Source of the DNA: Longimicrobium terrae
GTDB taxonomy: Bacteria; Gemmatimonadota; Gemmatimonadetes; Longimicrobiales; Longimicrobiaceae
Assembly: GCF_014202995.1 (NCBI RefSeq)
Contig: NZ_JACHIA010000002.1
Span: forward strand, 386,645-450,644
DNA length: 64,000 nucleotides
Direction of reading: 5' to 3'
Shown piece after piece: positions 7,113 through 15,640 of the stretch. The notes below the pieces were generated by a model, which saw only the letters and a list, made by a program, of their open reading frames with translations, searched no databases and was not told where the DNA came from. The position numbers and the translations under genes are program-made. How positions within the stretch are numbered: position 1 is the stretch's first letter; the number at the start of each line of letters is the position of its first letter.

Positions 7113-10100
7113 GTCTGCGCGGTCTCGTTCGCGGCGTCCAGCTCCGCGGCGCGCATCACGGCTTCCTCGCGCCGCACCAGGCCGCGAAGGAAGGCGGCGC
7201 GGCCCTGGAACCGCTCCGTTCCCGACGGCGGCGGCACGGGCGCCTGCACCGCGGCCGTCCCCCGCAGCAAGGTGGGGGGGAGGATCGCGTTCTCCACCAT
7301 CATCACCGGCGGAAACAGAGCGTCGCCCTGCACGCCCGGGCGCACCTCCACCACGCCCATGTCGGCGAAGTGGTTCACCATGTTCGTCATCGCCTGCGCG
7401 CCGTCGTTGCCGATGATGCGGTTCCAGTCCGCGCGCCGGTTGAACGCCGCTTCGCGCTCGTCGCGCGGCAGGCTTTCATCCATCACTACCTGGTAGTCCG
7501 CCTCGCTCAGCACCTGGTTGGGGACGCGCGCGGGCCAGAAGGTGGGCAGGTACGGATCGTACGCCGTGTCGTATCCGGACCGGCACCACGCCGTGTCGGC
7601 CTGCCAGGGCAGCCCCATCCACCGGGTGAGGTCGCCCGGGCCCTGCGCCCACAGCGGGCCGGTCATCGACAGCGCGACGGCCTGCGTGAGCGTGGGGCCG
7701 TAGTCGTGCTCCGGAAAGCCGTCCGGACGGCGGCGGATGCGGAACGGCGCGGTGAACATGGAGATGTGGCGGATGGGCCACGTCACCTCGCACCCGGGAT
7801 GAAAGGCGTCGGCCAGGCAGAAGTGCAGCGCCGCGCGGTCCAGCATGGCCGGCTGCTCCGCGACGGGAAGCGTGCCGATGTCGCGCACCGGCTTGCCGCT
7901 TTCCGGCCAGTCGGCCGTGAACTGGCCGTCCGCCCACTGCTGAAGCCAGTGGTACTGCGTGGGGCTCAGCGACAGGTACTGCCCCGGCGCGTCGGGCGGG
8001 CTGGGCGGTCCGTCGGCGTCGCCGTACTCCCAGGGCCAGGGCGTGGGATTGTCGTCCGTGGGCACGGGGGGACGGAATGCGTTGAACACCTGCCGCCGCA
8101 GCTCCGCCCAGGTGTCGTAGCCGCCGGCCTGCGGATCGCGCGCCAGCCGCGCCACGTGCACCGGGTTGGTGAAGTCCGTGGGCCCGCCGCTGCCGAACTG
8201 GGTGGCGAATCCCTGGTTCACCCACTGCAGGTTGTTGAAGCGCTGCAGGATGGGATACACGTCGTTGGTGAACGACGGCCGCGCGGGCGATTCCATCCAG
8301 CTGTTCTGCACGTACAGGTTCACCAGCAGGTCGTACAGCGTGCGGATGGCCACCACCTCCGGCGCGTAGTTGGGCGGCGCCGTCACCACCCACGCCTCCT
8401 CCACGGGAATGTTGCGCCCCTGGAGGCTGACGGTGGCGCTCACCGGGCCGTCGGAGGCGTCATCGTACCACCCGTTGGCGTTGATGAAGGCGTTGGGGTC
8501 CGTGGTGTCGTAGATGGGCTGCCCCGTGGGCGAGGCGCTGACGCCCTTTCCGCCCAGGAACAGGAGCAGCCCGTTCTCGTCCGTCTGCAGCTCGCCCAGG
8601 TACACGGGCGTGCCCTGGAACGCCCCATCGAACCGGTAGTCCGGGCCGGAGGTGTTGATGCCCCCGATGGTGCGCGCGCCGCCGTTGATGTCCAGCCCGG
8701 CGCGGTCCGCGCCCTGGACCGCGGGATTGCGGCGCGGCGCCTTGACCGCGGCGCTCTCGGGAATGTCCATCGCCTGGATCCACTGGTACCAGCCGGCCTT
8801 GCGGTTGGCCACGTGCACGGTCCAGCGGATGTCGGCGTCCTCCAGCGTCAGCTCGCGCACCACCTGGCCGTGGGCGTTGTAGCCGTAGACGCGGAACAGC
8901 GCCGCCTGCCGCTTGAGCGCGCCGCTGGCATCGCGGTAGAAGCCGGGCTCGCGCGGCTCGGGATGAACGACCTCCGGCCCCACGAAGAACTCGTCGCTGT
9001 TCCCCATGCGCGCCACGCCGATGGCGGGATGGATGGCGGCGCGCACCACGATCTGGTCCGCGGCGGGCGGATACGGCTGGCCGGGGTTCATCTCGGCCGG
9101 GCGCGGCTCCACCGGCTCCCCCAGCGGCACGCCGTTCACGTCGCGGCGCACGCGCGCGGAGCCGCGGTAGGTGCCCTTGCGCGCCTCGGCCAGGCTGCCG
9201 ACCGGCTCGTGCTCGGGGAGCGTGTGCCAGGTGTTGATCGCCAGGTTGTCGCCGTACGCGGGCTGCCCGCGCGTGTCCAGCTCCTGGCGGGGAAGGATGA
9301 GCGTGGCCACGTGGATGGGGGGCGATGCGGTCTCGCTCCACTCCACCGTCGCCTGATTCAGCGGCATCTGTTCCGGCTCCGTGCGCAGCTGCACGAAGAA
9401 GCGCAGGCGCGCCTCGCCGTTGGCCATCCGCGCGTGCAGGTCCGCCTGCAGGTAGAACGGATCGTCGTAGTCGGGCGCTTGGCCGGTGCCGGGGGGGACG
9501 ACCTCGGGCTCCATCTTGTACTTGCAGTACTGGTCCGCGCCAAACCGGGTCGGCAGGACGCCCCAGTACGGCGTTTCCAGCACGGAATCCACCGGGTGAT
9601 TCATCTCATCCAGAATCTGATCGGTCTTCGGATTCGGATTGCCCCCGGTGCTGAAGTCGCACATCTGCTCTGCGTCATCCACGAAGAAAATGGGAAAGTT
9701 CTGGAGGATGAAGTCCTGGGTGGTGGCGTCCTGGTCGGGCTCCATCACCTTGGTTCCTTCGACCCCGAACAGCTTGATGCCGATTCCGGCCGGGCCGCCC
9801 TTGTAGTCGGCGGTGCCGGGCTGGATGTCGCTGGAAAAGCGCACCCACGCGGCGTACTCGCTCTTCTGCCCGAACACGCCCACGCGCAGCTCCGGCGGAA
9901 GGTCCGGCTGAATGACGAACGTGCCGTGCGCCACGCCGTGCGTGCGGCGAAAGACGGGGCGGGTGGCGGGCACCTCGCCGGTGGCGATCTGCCGGGCCTG
10001 AAAGTTCAGGAACAGATCCTTGATCCCCTTGATGGGATCGGCGCAGCCGGGCTGCGGCGCGGCGGCGGTGAGTTCGGCGCCGGGTGCGGCGCCCGTCTTG

Positions 10101-10123
10101 GCGGAACGGGGAAGCTGGGCCAT
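7109..10123 (-). CDS. Catalase-like domain fused to LodA/GoxA-type CTQ-dependent oxidase
   Basis: About 1004 residues in two parts. Residues ~30-345 match the small y4iL-like catalase family: RTHGVAHGTF, AAWVRFSSDI, a QDFILQNFPIFF strand, and a closing WHTLPEHEPVGSLAEARKGTYRG motif. Residues ~360-1004 match LodA-like quinoprotein amino-acid oxidases: HPAIGVARMGNSDEFFVGPE, VVTAPPNYAPE, YPILQRFNNLQWVNQGF, FHPGCEVTWPIRH and GLPWQADTA. Cys769 and Trp840, 71 residues apart, are candidates for the CTQ cross-link; in LodA the pair is Cys516/Trp581. The start chosen is ATG at 10123: the frame stays open for 80 more codons upstream, but that part runs through dispersed intergenic repeats. The enzyme should deaminate an amine with release of H2O2, next to a domain that might remove it. 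Substrate unknown; whether the catalase part binds heme is unknown. Confidence 0.82.
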   Translation of the reverse strand: MAQLPRSAKTGAAPGAELTAAAPQPGCADPIKGIKDLFLNFQARQIATGEVPATRPVFRRTHGVAHGTFVIQPDLPPELRVGVFGQKSEYAAWVRFSSDIQPGTADYKGGPAGIGIKLFGVEGTKVMEPDQDATTQDFILQNFPIFFVDDAEQMCDFSTGGNPNPKTDQILDEMNHPVDSVLETPYWGVLPTRFGADQYCKYKMEPEVVPPGTGQAPDYDDPFYLQADLHARMANGEARLRFFVQLRTEPEQMPLNQATVEWSETASPPIHVATLILPRQELDTRGQPAYGDNLAINTWHTLPEHEPVGSLAEARKGTYRGSARVRRDVNGVPLGEPVEPRPAEMNPGQPYPPAADQIVVRAAIHPAIGVARMGNSDEFFVGPEVVHPEPREPGFYRDASGALKRQAALFRVYGYNAHGQVVRELTLEDADIRWTVHVANRKAGWYQWIQAMDIPESAAVKAPRRNPAVQGADRAGLDINGGARTIGGINTSGPDYRFDGAFQGTPVYLGELQTDENGLLLFLGGKGVSASPTGQPIYDTTDPNAFINANGWYDDASDGPVSATVSLQGRNIPVEEAWVVTAPPNYAPEVVAIRTLYDLLVNLYVQNSWMESPARPSFTNDVYPILQRFNNLQWVNQGFATQFGSGGPTDFTNPVHVARLARDPQAGGYDTWAELRRQVFNAFRPPVPTDDNPTPWPWEYGDADGPPSPPDAPGQYLSLSPTQYHWLQQWADGQFTADWPESGKPVRDIGTLPVAEQPAMLDRAALHFCLADAFHPGCEVTWPIRHISMFTAPFRIRRRPDGFPEHDYGPTLTQAVALSMTGPLWAQGPGDLTRWMGLPWQADTAWCRSGYDTAYDPYLPTFWPARVPNQVLSEADYQVVMDESLPRDEREAAFNRRADWNRIIGNDGAQAMTNMVNHFADMGVVEVRPGVQGDALFPPVMMVENAILPPTLLRGTAAVQAPVPPPSGTERFQGRAAFLRGLVRREEAVMRAAELDAANETAQT

Positions 10124-10272
10124 GAATGTCGCGGAGAGAAGAAGTGGAGGCTGAACAGCGATCCAAGAGTCCAGAGTACCTGCGGCATGATAATGTAGCA
10201 GATTTGGATTATCAAGGTACGGCAGGAAAGGGGTGCGGCGGCATCGTTCTGCACACCAGGCCTGGTCCGCGT

Positions 10273-10316
10273 GTTGAGCGAATAAATCCGCCGCTCCAAA
10301 AGCGGGAACCCCCGAC
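10273..10316. repeat. Short partial copy of the dispersed GTTGAGCG...CGGGAACCCCCGAC repeat
   Basis: A 44-bp unit beginning GTTGAGCGAATAAATCCGCC and ending CGGGAACCCCCGAC. The same unit opens the longer repeats at 10342 and 15082. The three copies differ at a few bases. It lies upstream of the oxidase gene and extends that reading frame artificially. Confidence 0.8.
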
Positions 10317-10341
10317 TCATGGCCGCTGTCGCGTCCGCTGT

Positions 10342-10703
10342 GTTGAGCGAATAAATCCGCCACTCAAACAGCGGGAACCCCCGACACCGGCCGCTGGCGC
10401 GTCCGGTTCGGGGCTTCAACTGCACGAGGGCCACTGGGCGGCCGAGGGTGCAGTCCGCGAAGGCGGACTTCGTGTTTTCCGAGGCGCGGTTTCAACCGCC
10501 GGGCCAAAACGCGCGGACCGAACCGCAGCCCGCGCCCGCACTGAGGTCTCCCTTTCTCCCGCGGAGCGGGGGAGAGGGCCGGGGAGAGGGGGCCCGTCCG
10601 CGTGAGCCGCACCTTCCGGAATGCGTGTCGTTGTAGTTCTCCCCTCTCCGTGCGGCAGTTTGCACGGGGAGGGGCCGGGGGAGGGGCCACCCGGCCCGCC
10701 GAC
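10342..10703 (+). repeat. Long composite intergenic repeat, copy 1
   Basis: A 362-bp block that recurs, nearly identical and in the same orientation, at 15082-15444. Its order is the GTTGAGCG unit; a segment with GTGCAGTCCGCGAAGGCGG and TTTCAACCGCCGGGCC; a hairpin-rich CTCCCGCGGAGCGGGGGAG tract; and a CTCCCCTCTCCGTGCGGCAG...GGGGAGGGGCC tract. The parts also occur singly elsewhere (5817, 20784, 35722), so this is a compound of smaller dispersed elements. No protein is encoded. The copies bracket lacI and the TonB receptor gene. Confidence 0.85.
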
Positions 10704-10807
10704 GAACAAAATCTTCCGCAGCAATCGAGGACATCCGCGCGCCTCCTCCGCCGATCCTCCCCGCAACCGCGACATTCCGGCGTCAAACGTTTCTGCGGAT
10801 CATTCTC

Positions 10808-10836
10808 TTGACAAGCTCACCTCCGTCGCGCAACAT
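10808..10836 (+). promoter_or_regulatory. Candidate lacI promoter
   Basis: A consensus TTGACA is followed after 17 bp by CAACAT (three of six matches to TATAAT). The LacI-type palindrome begins immediately downstream, at the expected transcription start. The -35 element is strong and the -10 weak. Confidence 0.4.
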
Positions 10837-10866
10837 GTGGTAACGTTTCCATGAAAACGTTACCAC
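10837..10866. promoter_or_regulatory. LacI-family operator (perfect 12+12 palindrome)
   Basis: GTGGTAACGTTT and its exact complement AAACGTTACCAC are separated by 6 bp. The AACGTT core is typical of LacI/GalR operators. It lies 47 bp upstream of the lacI start and just past a candidate promoter, so the regulator probably controls itself and the TonB receptor gene behind it. I found no second copy in front of the downstream sugar genes. Confidence 0.75.
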
Positions 10867-10912
10867 CCCGTTTGTTCTATCTCTTGACGAAATCCTCCCC
10901 GCGGGACCCCCG

Positions 10913-11938
10913 GTGAGCATCACCATCCGCGACGTGGCCGAACGGGCCGGCGTATCGGTCACCACGGTGTCGCGCGCCCTCAACGGCACCGGCCCGGTGA
11001 GCCCCGATGTGCGCCGCCGCGTGGAGGCGGCGTCCAGCGAGCTTCGCTACGTGCCCCACGGCACCGCGCGCTCCCTCATCACCCGCCGCACCGACGTGTT
11101 CGGCGTGGTGCTGCCGGACCTGTTCGGCGAGTTCTTCAGCGAGGTCATCCGCGGCATGGACCCGCGCGCGCAGGAGCGCGGCTACCACCTCCTGCTCAGC
11201 GGCTCGCACGACGGGCGGCGCGAGATCGAGTTCGCCGTGGGCGCCATGCGCGGCCGCGTGGATGGAATGATCGTGATGTCGCCCGGGGTGAGCGGGGCGC
11301 GGCTGGAAGGATGCCTTCCGCCCGACGTCCCCGTGGTGCTGCTGAACTGCGACGTGAGCGGGACGGCGTTTTCCGCCATCAACGTGGACAACTACGGCGG
11401 CGCGCTGGCCATGACGCGCCACCTGATGGCGATGGGCCACCGCCGCGTGGGGATGATCAACGGCGCCGAGGGCAACTTCGACGCGCTGGAGCGGCTGCGC
11501 GGCTTTCGCGCGGCCGTGGCCGAGGCGGGCGGGGCGGTGCAGGGCTCCGAGGCGCCCGGCGACTTCACCGAGGCGGGCGGCTACCGCGCCGCAGGGGAGC
11601 TGGCGCGCGCCGCCGATCCCCCCACGGCCATCTTCTGCGCCAACGACTCCATGGCCGTGGGCGCCATCAGCGCGCTGCGCGCCCGGGGCCGCCGCGTTCC
11701 CGACGATGTGGCCGTGGCCGGCTTCGACGACGTCCCCATCGGCCGCTACCTGAGCCCGTCGCTTTCCTCCGTGCGCGTGGACGTGAACCGGCTGGGCGCG
11801 CGCGCCGTGGAGCTGCTGTGCCACGCCATCGCCGGCGACGCGCCCCCCGCGCAGGAGCTGCTTCCCACCGAACTGGTGGTGCGCCGCTCCTGCGGCGGCG
11901 GGGGCGACGACCCGCCGTTTCCGCAGGACTTCCGCTGA
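10913..11938 (+). CDS. LacI/GalR-family transcriptional regulator
   Basis: 341 residues, normal for the family. Residues 3-50 form the helix-turn-helix and hinge helix (TIRDVAERAGVSVTTVSRAL, then RRRVEAASSELRYVPHGTARSL). Residues 60-335 are a periplasmic-binding-protein-like effector domain (VFGVVLPDLFGEFFSEVIRGM; AIFCANDSMAVGAISAL; VAGFDDVPIGRYLSPSLSSV). The start is GTG, fixed by the normal family N-terminus. It is followed after 34 bp by a TonB-dependent receptor, and the strand continues into glycan genes. Its ligand is therefore probably a glycan breakdown product such as a short beta-glucan oligosaccharide (inferred). Confidence 0.93.
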   Translation: MSITIRDVAERAGVSVTTVSRALNGTGPVSPDVRRRVEAASSELRYVPHGTARSLITRRTDVFGVVLPDLFGEFFSEVIRGMDPRAQERGYHLLLSGSHDGRREIEFAVGAMRGRVDGMIVMSPGVSGARLEGCLPPDVPVVLLNCDVSGTAFSAINVDNYGGALAMTRHLMAMGHRRVGMINGAEGNFDALERLRGFRAAVAEAGGAVQGSEAPGDFTEAGGYRAAGELARAADPPTAIFCANDSMAVGAISALRARGRRVPDDVAVAGFDDVPIGRYLSPSLSSVRVDVNRLGARAVELLCHAIAGDAPPAQELLPTELVVRRSCGGGGDDPPFPQDFR

Positions 11939-11972
11939 CCGACCCCTCCCCACCACCACTCAGGAGAACGCC

Positions 11973-14915
11973 ATGAATCCACGACACATCGTTCGCGCGG
12001 TCCTCGCCCTGCTGCTCTGTATCGGCGGAGTGTGGACCGGCGACGTACAGGCGCAGACCACCACCGGACAGATTCAGGGCTACGTGCGCGGCCCCGACGG
12101 CGAAGACCTGGCCGGGGCGACCGTGGTGGCGCGGCAGGTGGAAACCAACCAGAGCCGGCAGGTGGTGACTTCGGCGAGCGGCGCGTTCGCCCTCGCCGGC
12201 CTGCGCCCCGGCACGTACGAGGTTACGGCCAGCCGGGTGGGCGCGGGCCCGCAGGTGCGCACCGTGCGCGTGGGCGTGGGGCAGACGCTGACGGCCAGCT
12301 TCGTCCTCGCGCCCCAGGCCGTGCAGCTGGCGGCCATTACCGCCACGGGAACGCGGGCGACGGAAAGCCGCACCAGCGAGGTGGCGGCCAACGTGAGCCG
12401 GCAGCAGGTGGAAAGCCTGCCCACCAGCGACCGCAACTTTCTGAGCCTGGCCCAGCTTGCGCCCGGCGTTCAGCTGCAGAACGAGACGCTGGACGGGCAG
12501 CGCAAGACGTTCACGGCGGGCGCGCAGGGCGCCGACCAGGTGAACGTCTTCATCGACGGGGCCAGCTACAAGAACGACATGATCCAGGGCGGCGTGGCCG
12601 GGCAGGACGCCAGCCGTGGCAGCCCGTTCCCCCGCAACGCCATCGGCGAGTTCCGCATCATCACGCAGAACTTCAAGGCCGAGTACCAGAAGGCGTCCAG
12701 CGCCATCATCACCGCCACGACGCGCTCGGGCACCAACCAGTGGGAGAGCAGCGCGTTCTTCAACCTGCAGAACCGCGAACTGATCGCGCTGGACCGCTTT
12801 CAGCGCTCGGTGGCCGACACGGCGGCGCGCTACGACCGGCCGGAGTTCGAGCGGGTGCAGTGGGGCGCCGACATCGGCGGGCCCATCATCCGCGACCGGC
12901 TGCACTTCTTTGGCAGCATCGAGCGCAACGACCAGACGCGCGCGTCGCGCGTCAACATCGTTCCGCCCGCCGGCTACCCCGCGCTGGACACCATCAACTT
13001 CGCCGCGCTCAACGGCGAGTTCGCGCAGCCGTTTGAAAGCTGGCTGGGCTTCGGCAAGCTGAGCTGGGAGCAGGCGGAGAACTCGTTCTGGGAAGTCAGC
13101 TACTCGCACCGCGCGGAAGAAGATATCCGTGGCTTCGGCAACCTGGATTCGTACCAGTCGGCCACGCGCTTCAACAACGGCGTCAACACGGGGATCATCA
13201 AGAGCACCTGGTCGCCGGGCGCGTTTCTGAACGAGGCCATGCTCAGCGTGCAGCGGTACCGCTACAACCCGGTGCCCAACGATCCGGGGATGCCCAACCG
13301 CTTCTTCGGGTTCGGGTGCTGCGCGCAGCTGGGCAGCAACGTGAGCGACCAGGACTTCACCCAGACGCGGTACTCGCTGCGCAACGACCTCACGTGGACG
13401 GGGCTGCGCATGGGCGGCGACCACGTGGTCAAGGGCGGAGTGAACGTCGACTTCCTGGACTACGACATCATCAAGCGCAACTCCGAGAACCCGCGCTTCG
13501 TGTACGAGCCGTGGTTCAACGGGTTCGCCATTCCGCAACGGGTGGAGTTCCAGACGGGCGACCCCAACTTCAGCGCCAAGAACACGCAGGTGGGGCTGTA
13601 CCTGCAGGATGACTGGAGCCCCACCAGCCGGCTGGTGCTGAACCTGGGGATGCGGTGGGACGTGGAGTCGCACATGATGAACTACGACTACGTCACGCCG
13701 GCGGGGATCGTGGATTCGCTCACCCGCTACCAGGACCGCCTGTTCCGCCCGCTGAACCCGGACCGCTACTTCACGGACGGCAGCGACCGCAGCCCGTTCT
13801 ACGGCGCGTTCCAGCCGCGCGCGGGCTTCAGCTACGCGCTGGACAGCAAGGGGATCACGTCGGTGTTCGGCGGATGGGGCATCTTTTACGACCGCAACCT
13901 GTTCGACAACGCGATCGAGGAATCGTTCGCGCTGCAGCACCCCAGCTACACAATCTTCTTTGCGCCGCCGGGCGGGCCCGTGGCGGCCAACCAGGTGGAG
14001 TGGAACGAGCGCTACCTGACGGACCGCAACGCCCTGCGCGAGCTGATCGCGGACCAGCGCTTCAACACGCCCGAGGTCAAGCTGCTGCCCAATGACCTGC
14101 GTCCGCCCAAGGCACAGCACTTCAACCTGGGACTGCGCCGCGCGTTCGGCTCGGTGGAGGCGTCGGCGGCGTACACGGGCGTGCGCAGCCAGAACGTGCT
14201 CACCTTCTACTGGGCCAACCAGGACTTCGTCTGCCCGGAGCGCTCGTTCGGCGTGCCGGACTGCTTTCAGAACCGCGGCATTCCGGGGTGGGGCACCATC
14301 CTGATGGCGGACGACGCGGGCAAGACGTGGTACGACGCGCTGCAGATCAAGGTGGACCGGCCGTACCGCGGCAGCGTGGAATCGGGCCGCGGGTGGGGCG
14401 CGGGCGTGGCGGTGACGATCGCCGAGCGCGAGACGCAGGGCTTCAACGATCTGTTCAGCTTTGCCAACGAGACGGACTTTCCGCGGCAGAAGCGCAACGA
14501 CGAGCCGCTGCGCATCGTGAGCAACTTCATCGTCGACATGCCGTGGCTGTGGGGGGTGCAGTTCAGCGGACTGATCAATCTGGGCACGGGAACGCGCCTG
14601 GACATCGGCGGCCGCTTTGACTGCAACAACGCCAGCACCTGCTTCGATGGCGGCGGGTTCGAGCCGGAGAAGCACTCGTTCATCATCCCGGACGCGTTTG
14701 CGTACCGCATGGTGGACCTGCGGCTGCGCAAGGACTTCCTGAACGTGCGCGGCAGCGCGGTGGGCGTGAGCGCCGAGGTGTTCAACGTCTTCAACTTCGA
14801 CAACCTGGGCTGCTACAACACCTTCAACCGCACGGACCCGGCGTTCGGCCGCTCCAGCTGCACCATCAGCGATCCGCAGCGCCTGCAGATCGGCCTGGAG
14901 TACCGGCACCGGTAG
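11973..14915 (+). CDS. TonB-dependent receptor, Oar-like, with N-terminal carboxypeptidase-regulatory-like domain
   Basis: 980 residues. A signal peptide covers residues 1-28, with cleavage likely after VQA. It is followed by a carboxypeptidase-regulatory-like Ig domain (GQIQGYVRGPDGEDLAGATV, about 33-115), a plug domain (VESLPTSDRNFLSLAQLAPGV, near 145) and a long C-terminal beta-barrel rich in aromatic and Asn/Asp strands. AGGAGA precedes the ATG at good distance. It should sit in the outer membrane and import a ligand with TonB energy. Being next to LacI and ahead of glycan enzymes suggests uptake of an oligosaccharide. No SusD partner is present, unlike Bacteroidota glycan loci. A 12-bp GC-rich hairpin follows the stop. 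Confidence 0.92.
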   Translation: MNPRHIVRAVLALLLCIGGVWTGDVQAQTTTGQIQGYVRGPDGEDLAGATVVARQVETNQSRQVVTSASGAFALAGLRPGTYEVTASRVGAGPQVRTVRVGVGQTLTASFVLAPQAVQLAAITATGTRATESRTSEVAANVSRQQVESLPTSDRNFLSLAQLAPGVQLQNETLDGQRKTFTAGAQGADQVNVFIDGASYKNDMIQGGVAGQDASRGSPFPRNAIGEFRIITQNFKAEYQKASSAIITATTRSGTNQWESSAFFNLQNRELIALDRFQRSVADTAARYDRPEFERVQWGADIGGPIIRDRLHFFGSIERNDQTRASRVNIVPPAGYPALDTINFAALNGEFAQPFESWLGFGKLSWEQAENSFWEVSYSHRAEEDIRGFGNLDSYQSATRFNNGVNTGIIKSTWSPGAFLNEAMLSVQRYRYNPVPNDPGMPNRFFGFGCCAQLGSNVSDQDFTQTRYSLRNDLTWTGLRMGGDHVVKGGVNVDFLDYDIIKRNSENPRFVYEPWFNGFAIPQRVEFQTGDPNFSAKNTQVGLYLQDDWSPTSRLVLNLGMRWDVESHMMNYDYVTPAGIVDSLTRYQDRLFRPLNPDRYFTDGSDRSPFYGAFQPRAGFSYALDSKGITSVFGGWGIFYDRNLFDNAIEESFALQHPSYTIFFAPPGGPVAANQVEWNERYLTDRNALRELIADQRFNTPEVKLLPNDLRPPKAQHFNLGLRRAFGSVEASAAYTGVRSQNVLTFYWANQDFVCPERSFGVPDCFQNRGIPGWGTILMADDAGKTWYDALQIKVDRPYRGSVESGRGWGAGVAVTIAERETQGFNDLFSFANETDFPRQKRNDEPLRIVSNFIVDMPWLWGVQFSGLINLGTGTRLDIGGRFDCNNASTCFDGGGFEPEKHSFIIPDAFAYRMVDLRLRKDFLNVRGSAVGVSAEVFNVFNFDNLGCYNTFNRTDPAFGRSSCTISDPQRLQIGLEYRHR

Positions 14916-14932
14916 GATGGATCGACGCCGCG

Positions 14933-14961
14933 CCGCCCGCCGTCCCCGTGACGGCGGGCGG
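14933..14961 (+). terminator. Hairpin after the TonB-dependent receptor gene
   Basis: CCGCCCGCCGTC and its perfect complement with a 5-nt loop, 18 bp after the stop codon. It is a very stable stem but has no T-run. Confidence 0.65.
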
Positions 14962-15081
14962 TGCGGTACGAAGGGTCAGGCGCGTCGAGCGGGGTGGGCA
15001 GAAGTGGCGCGGGTTCGGTACGCGAGGCGGAGTTCGTCGTGTGAGCGAATGCCGTTGAGCGGACGCCGTTGAGCGGATGCC

Positions 15082-15444
15082 GTTGAGCGGATGAATCCGC
15101 CGCTCAAACAGCGGGAACCCCCGACACCGGCCGCTGGCGCGTCCGGTTCGGGGCTTCAACCGCACGAGGCCCGCTGGCCGGCTGAGGGTGCAGTCCGCGA
15201 AGGCGGACTTCGTGTTTTCCGAGGCGCGGTTTCAACCGCCGGGCCAAGGCGCGCGGACCCCAACACGGCCCGTGCCCGCGTTGAGGTCTCCCTTTCTCCC
15301 GCGGAGCGGGGGAGAGGGCCGGGGAGAGGGGGCCCCTCCGAGTGAGCGGCACTGTCCGAAGCGCGAAGTCGTTGCCGTTCTCCCCTCTCCGTGCGGCAGT
15401 TTGCACGGGGAGGGGCCGGGGGAGGGGCCTCCCAAGCTGGCGAC
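15082..15444 (+). repeat. Long composite intergenic repeat, copy 2
   Basis: A direct copy of 10342-10703, almost the same length (363 bp) and differing at scattered positions. Three GTTGAGCGGA half-units at 15053-15090 precede it, as if the first unit had amplified. It lies in the 725-bp non-coding gap between the TonB receptor and the GH144 gene; no gene is seen in that gap. Confidence 0.85.
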
Positions 15445-15475
15445 AAGCAAATCTCATCGAAGCATCCGATAGCCT

Positions 15476-15579
15476 GAAGCAACCGATCATCCGAAGCAGC
15501 TAATCACGGAAAGCAGTTCATCGACCGAAGCAGTTCATCGCCCGAAAGCAGTGCATCATCCAACGCAGTCCATCAATCG
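15476..15579 (+). repeat. Degenerate tandem repeat upstream of the GH144 gene
   Basis: Six imperfect units of 16-18 bp related to GAAGCAGTTCATCGACC lie directly in front of the GH144 gene. They end about 60 bp before its start codon. The spacing is irregular and no palindrome is obvious. They could be leftover amplification or iterated protein-binding sites. Confidence 0.6.
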
Positions 15580-15640
15580 TTCCGTCGATCCCAAGCAGGA
15601 AAATCCAGTTCTCCACCCGATGCCCGGGAGTGTGCGGCTG

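Noticed and set aside
11940-15640. A SusC/SusD-type polysaccharide utilisation pair
   Set aside because: The receptor is Oar-like and no SusD lipoprotein gene lies beside it; the gap to GH144 is non-coding repeat.
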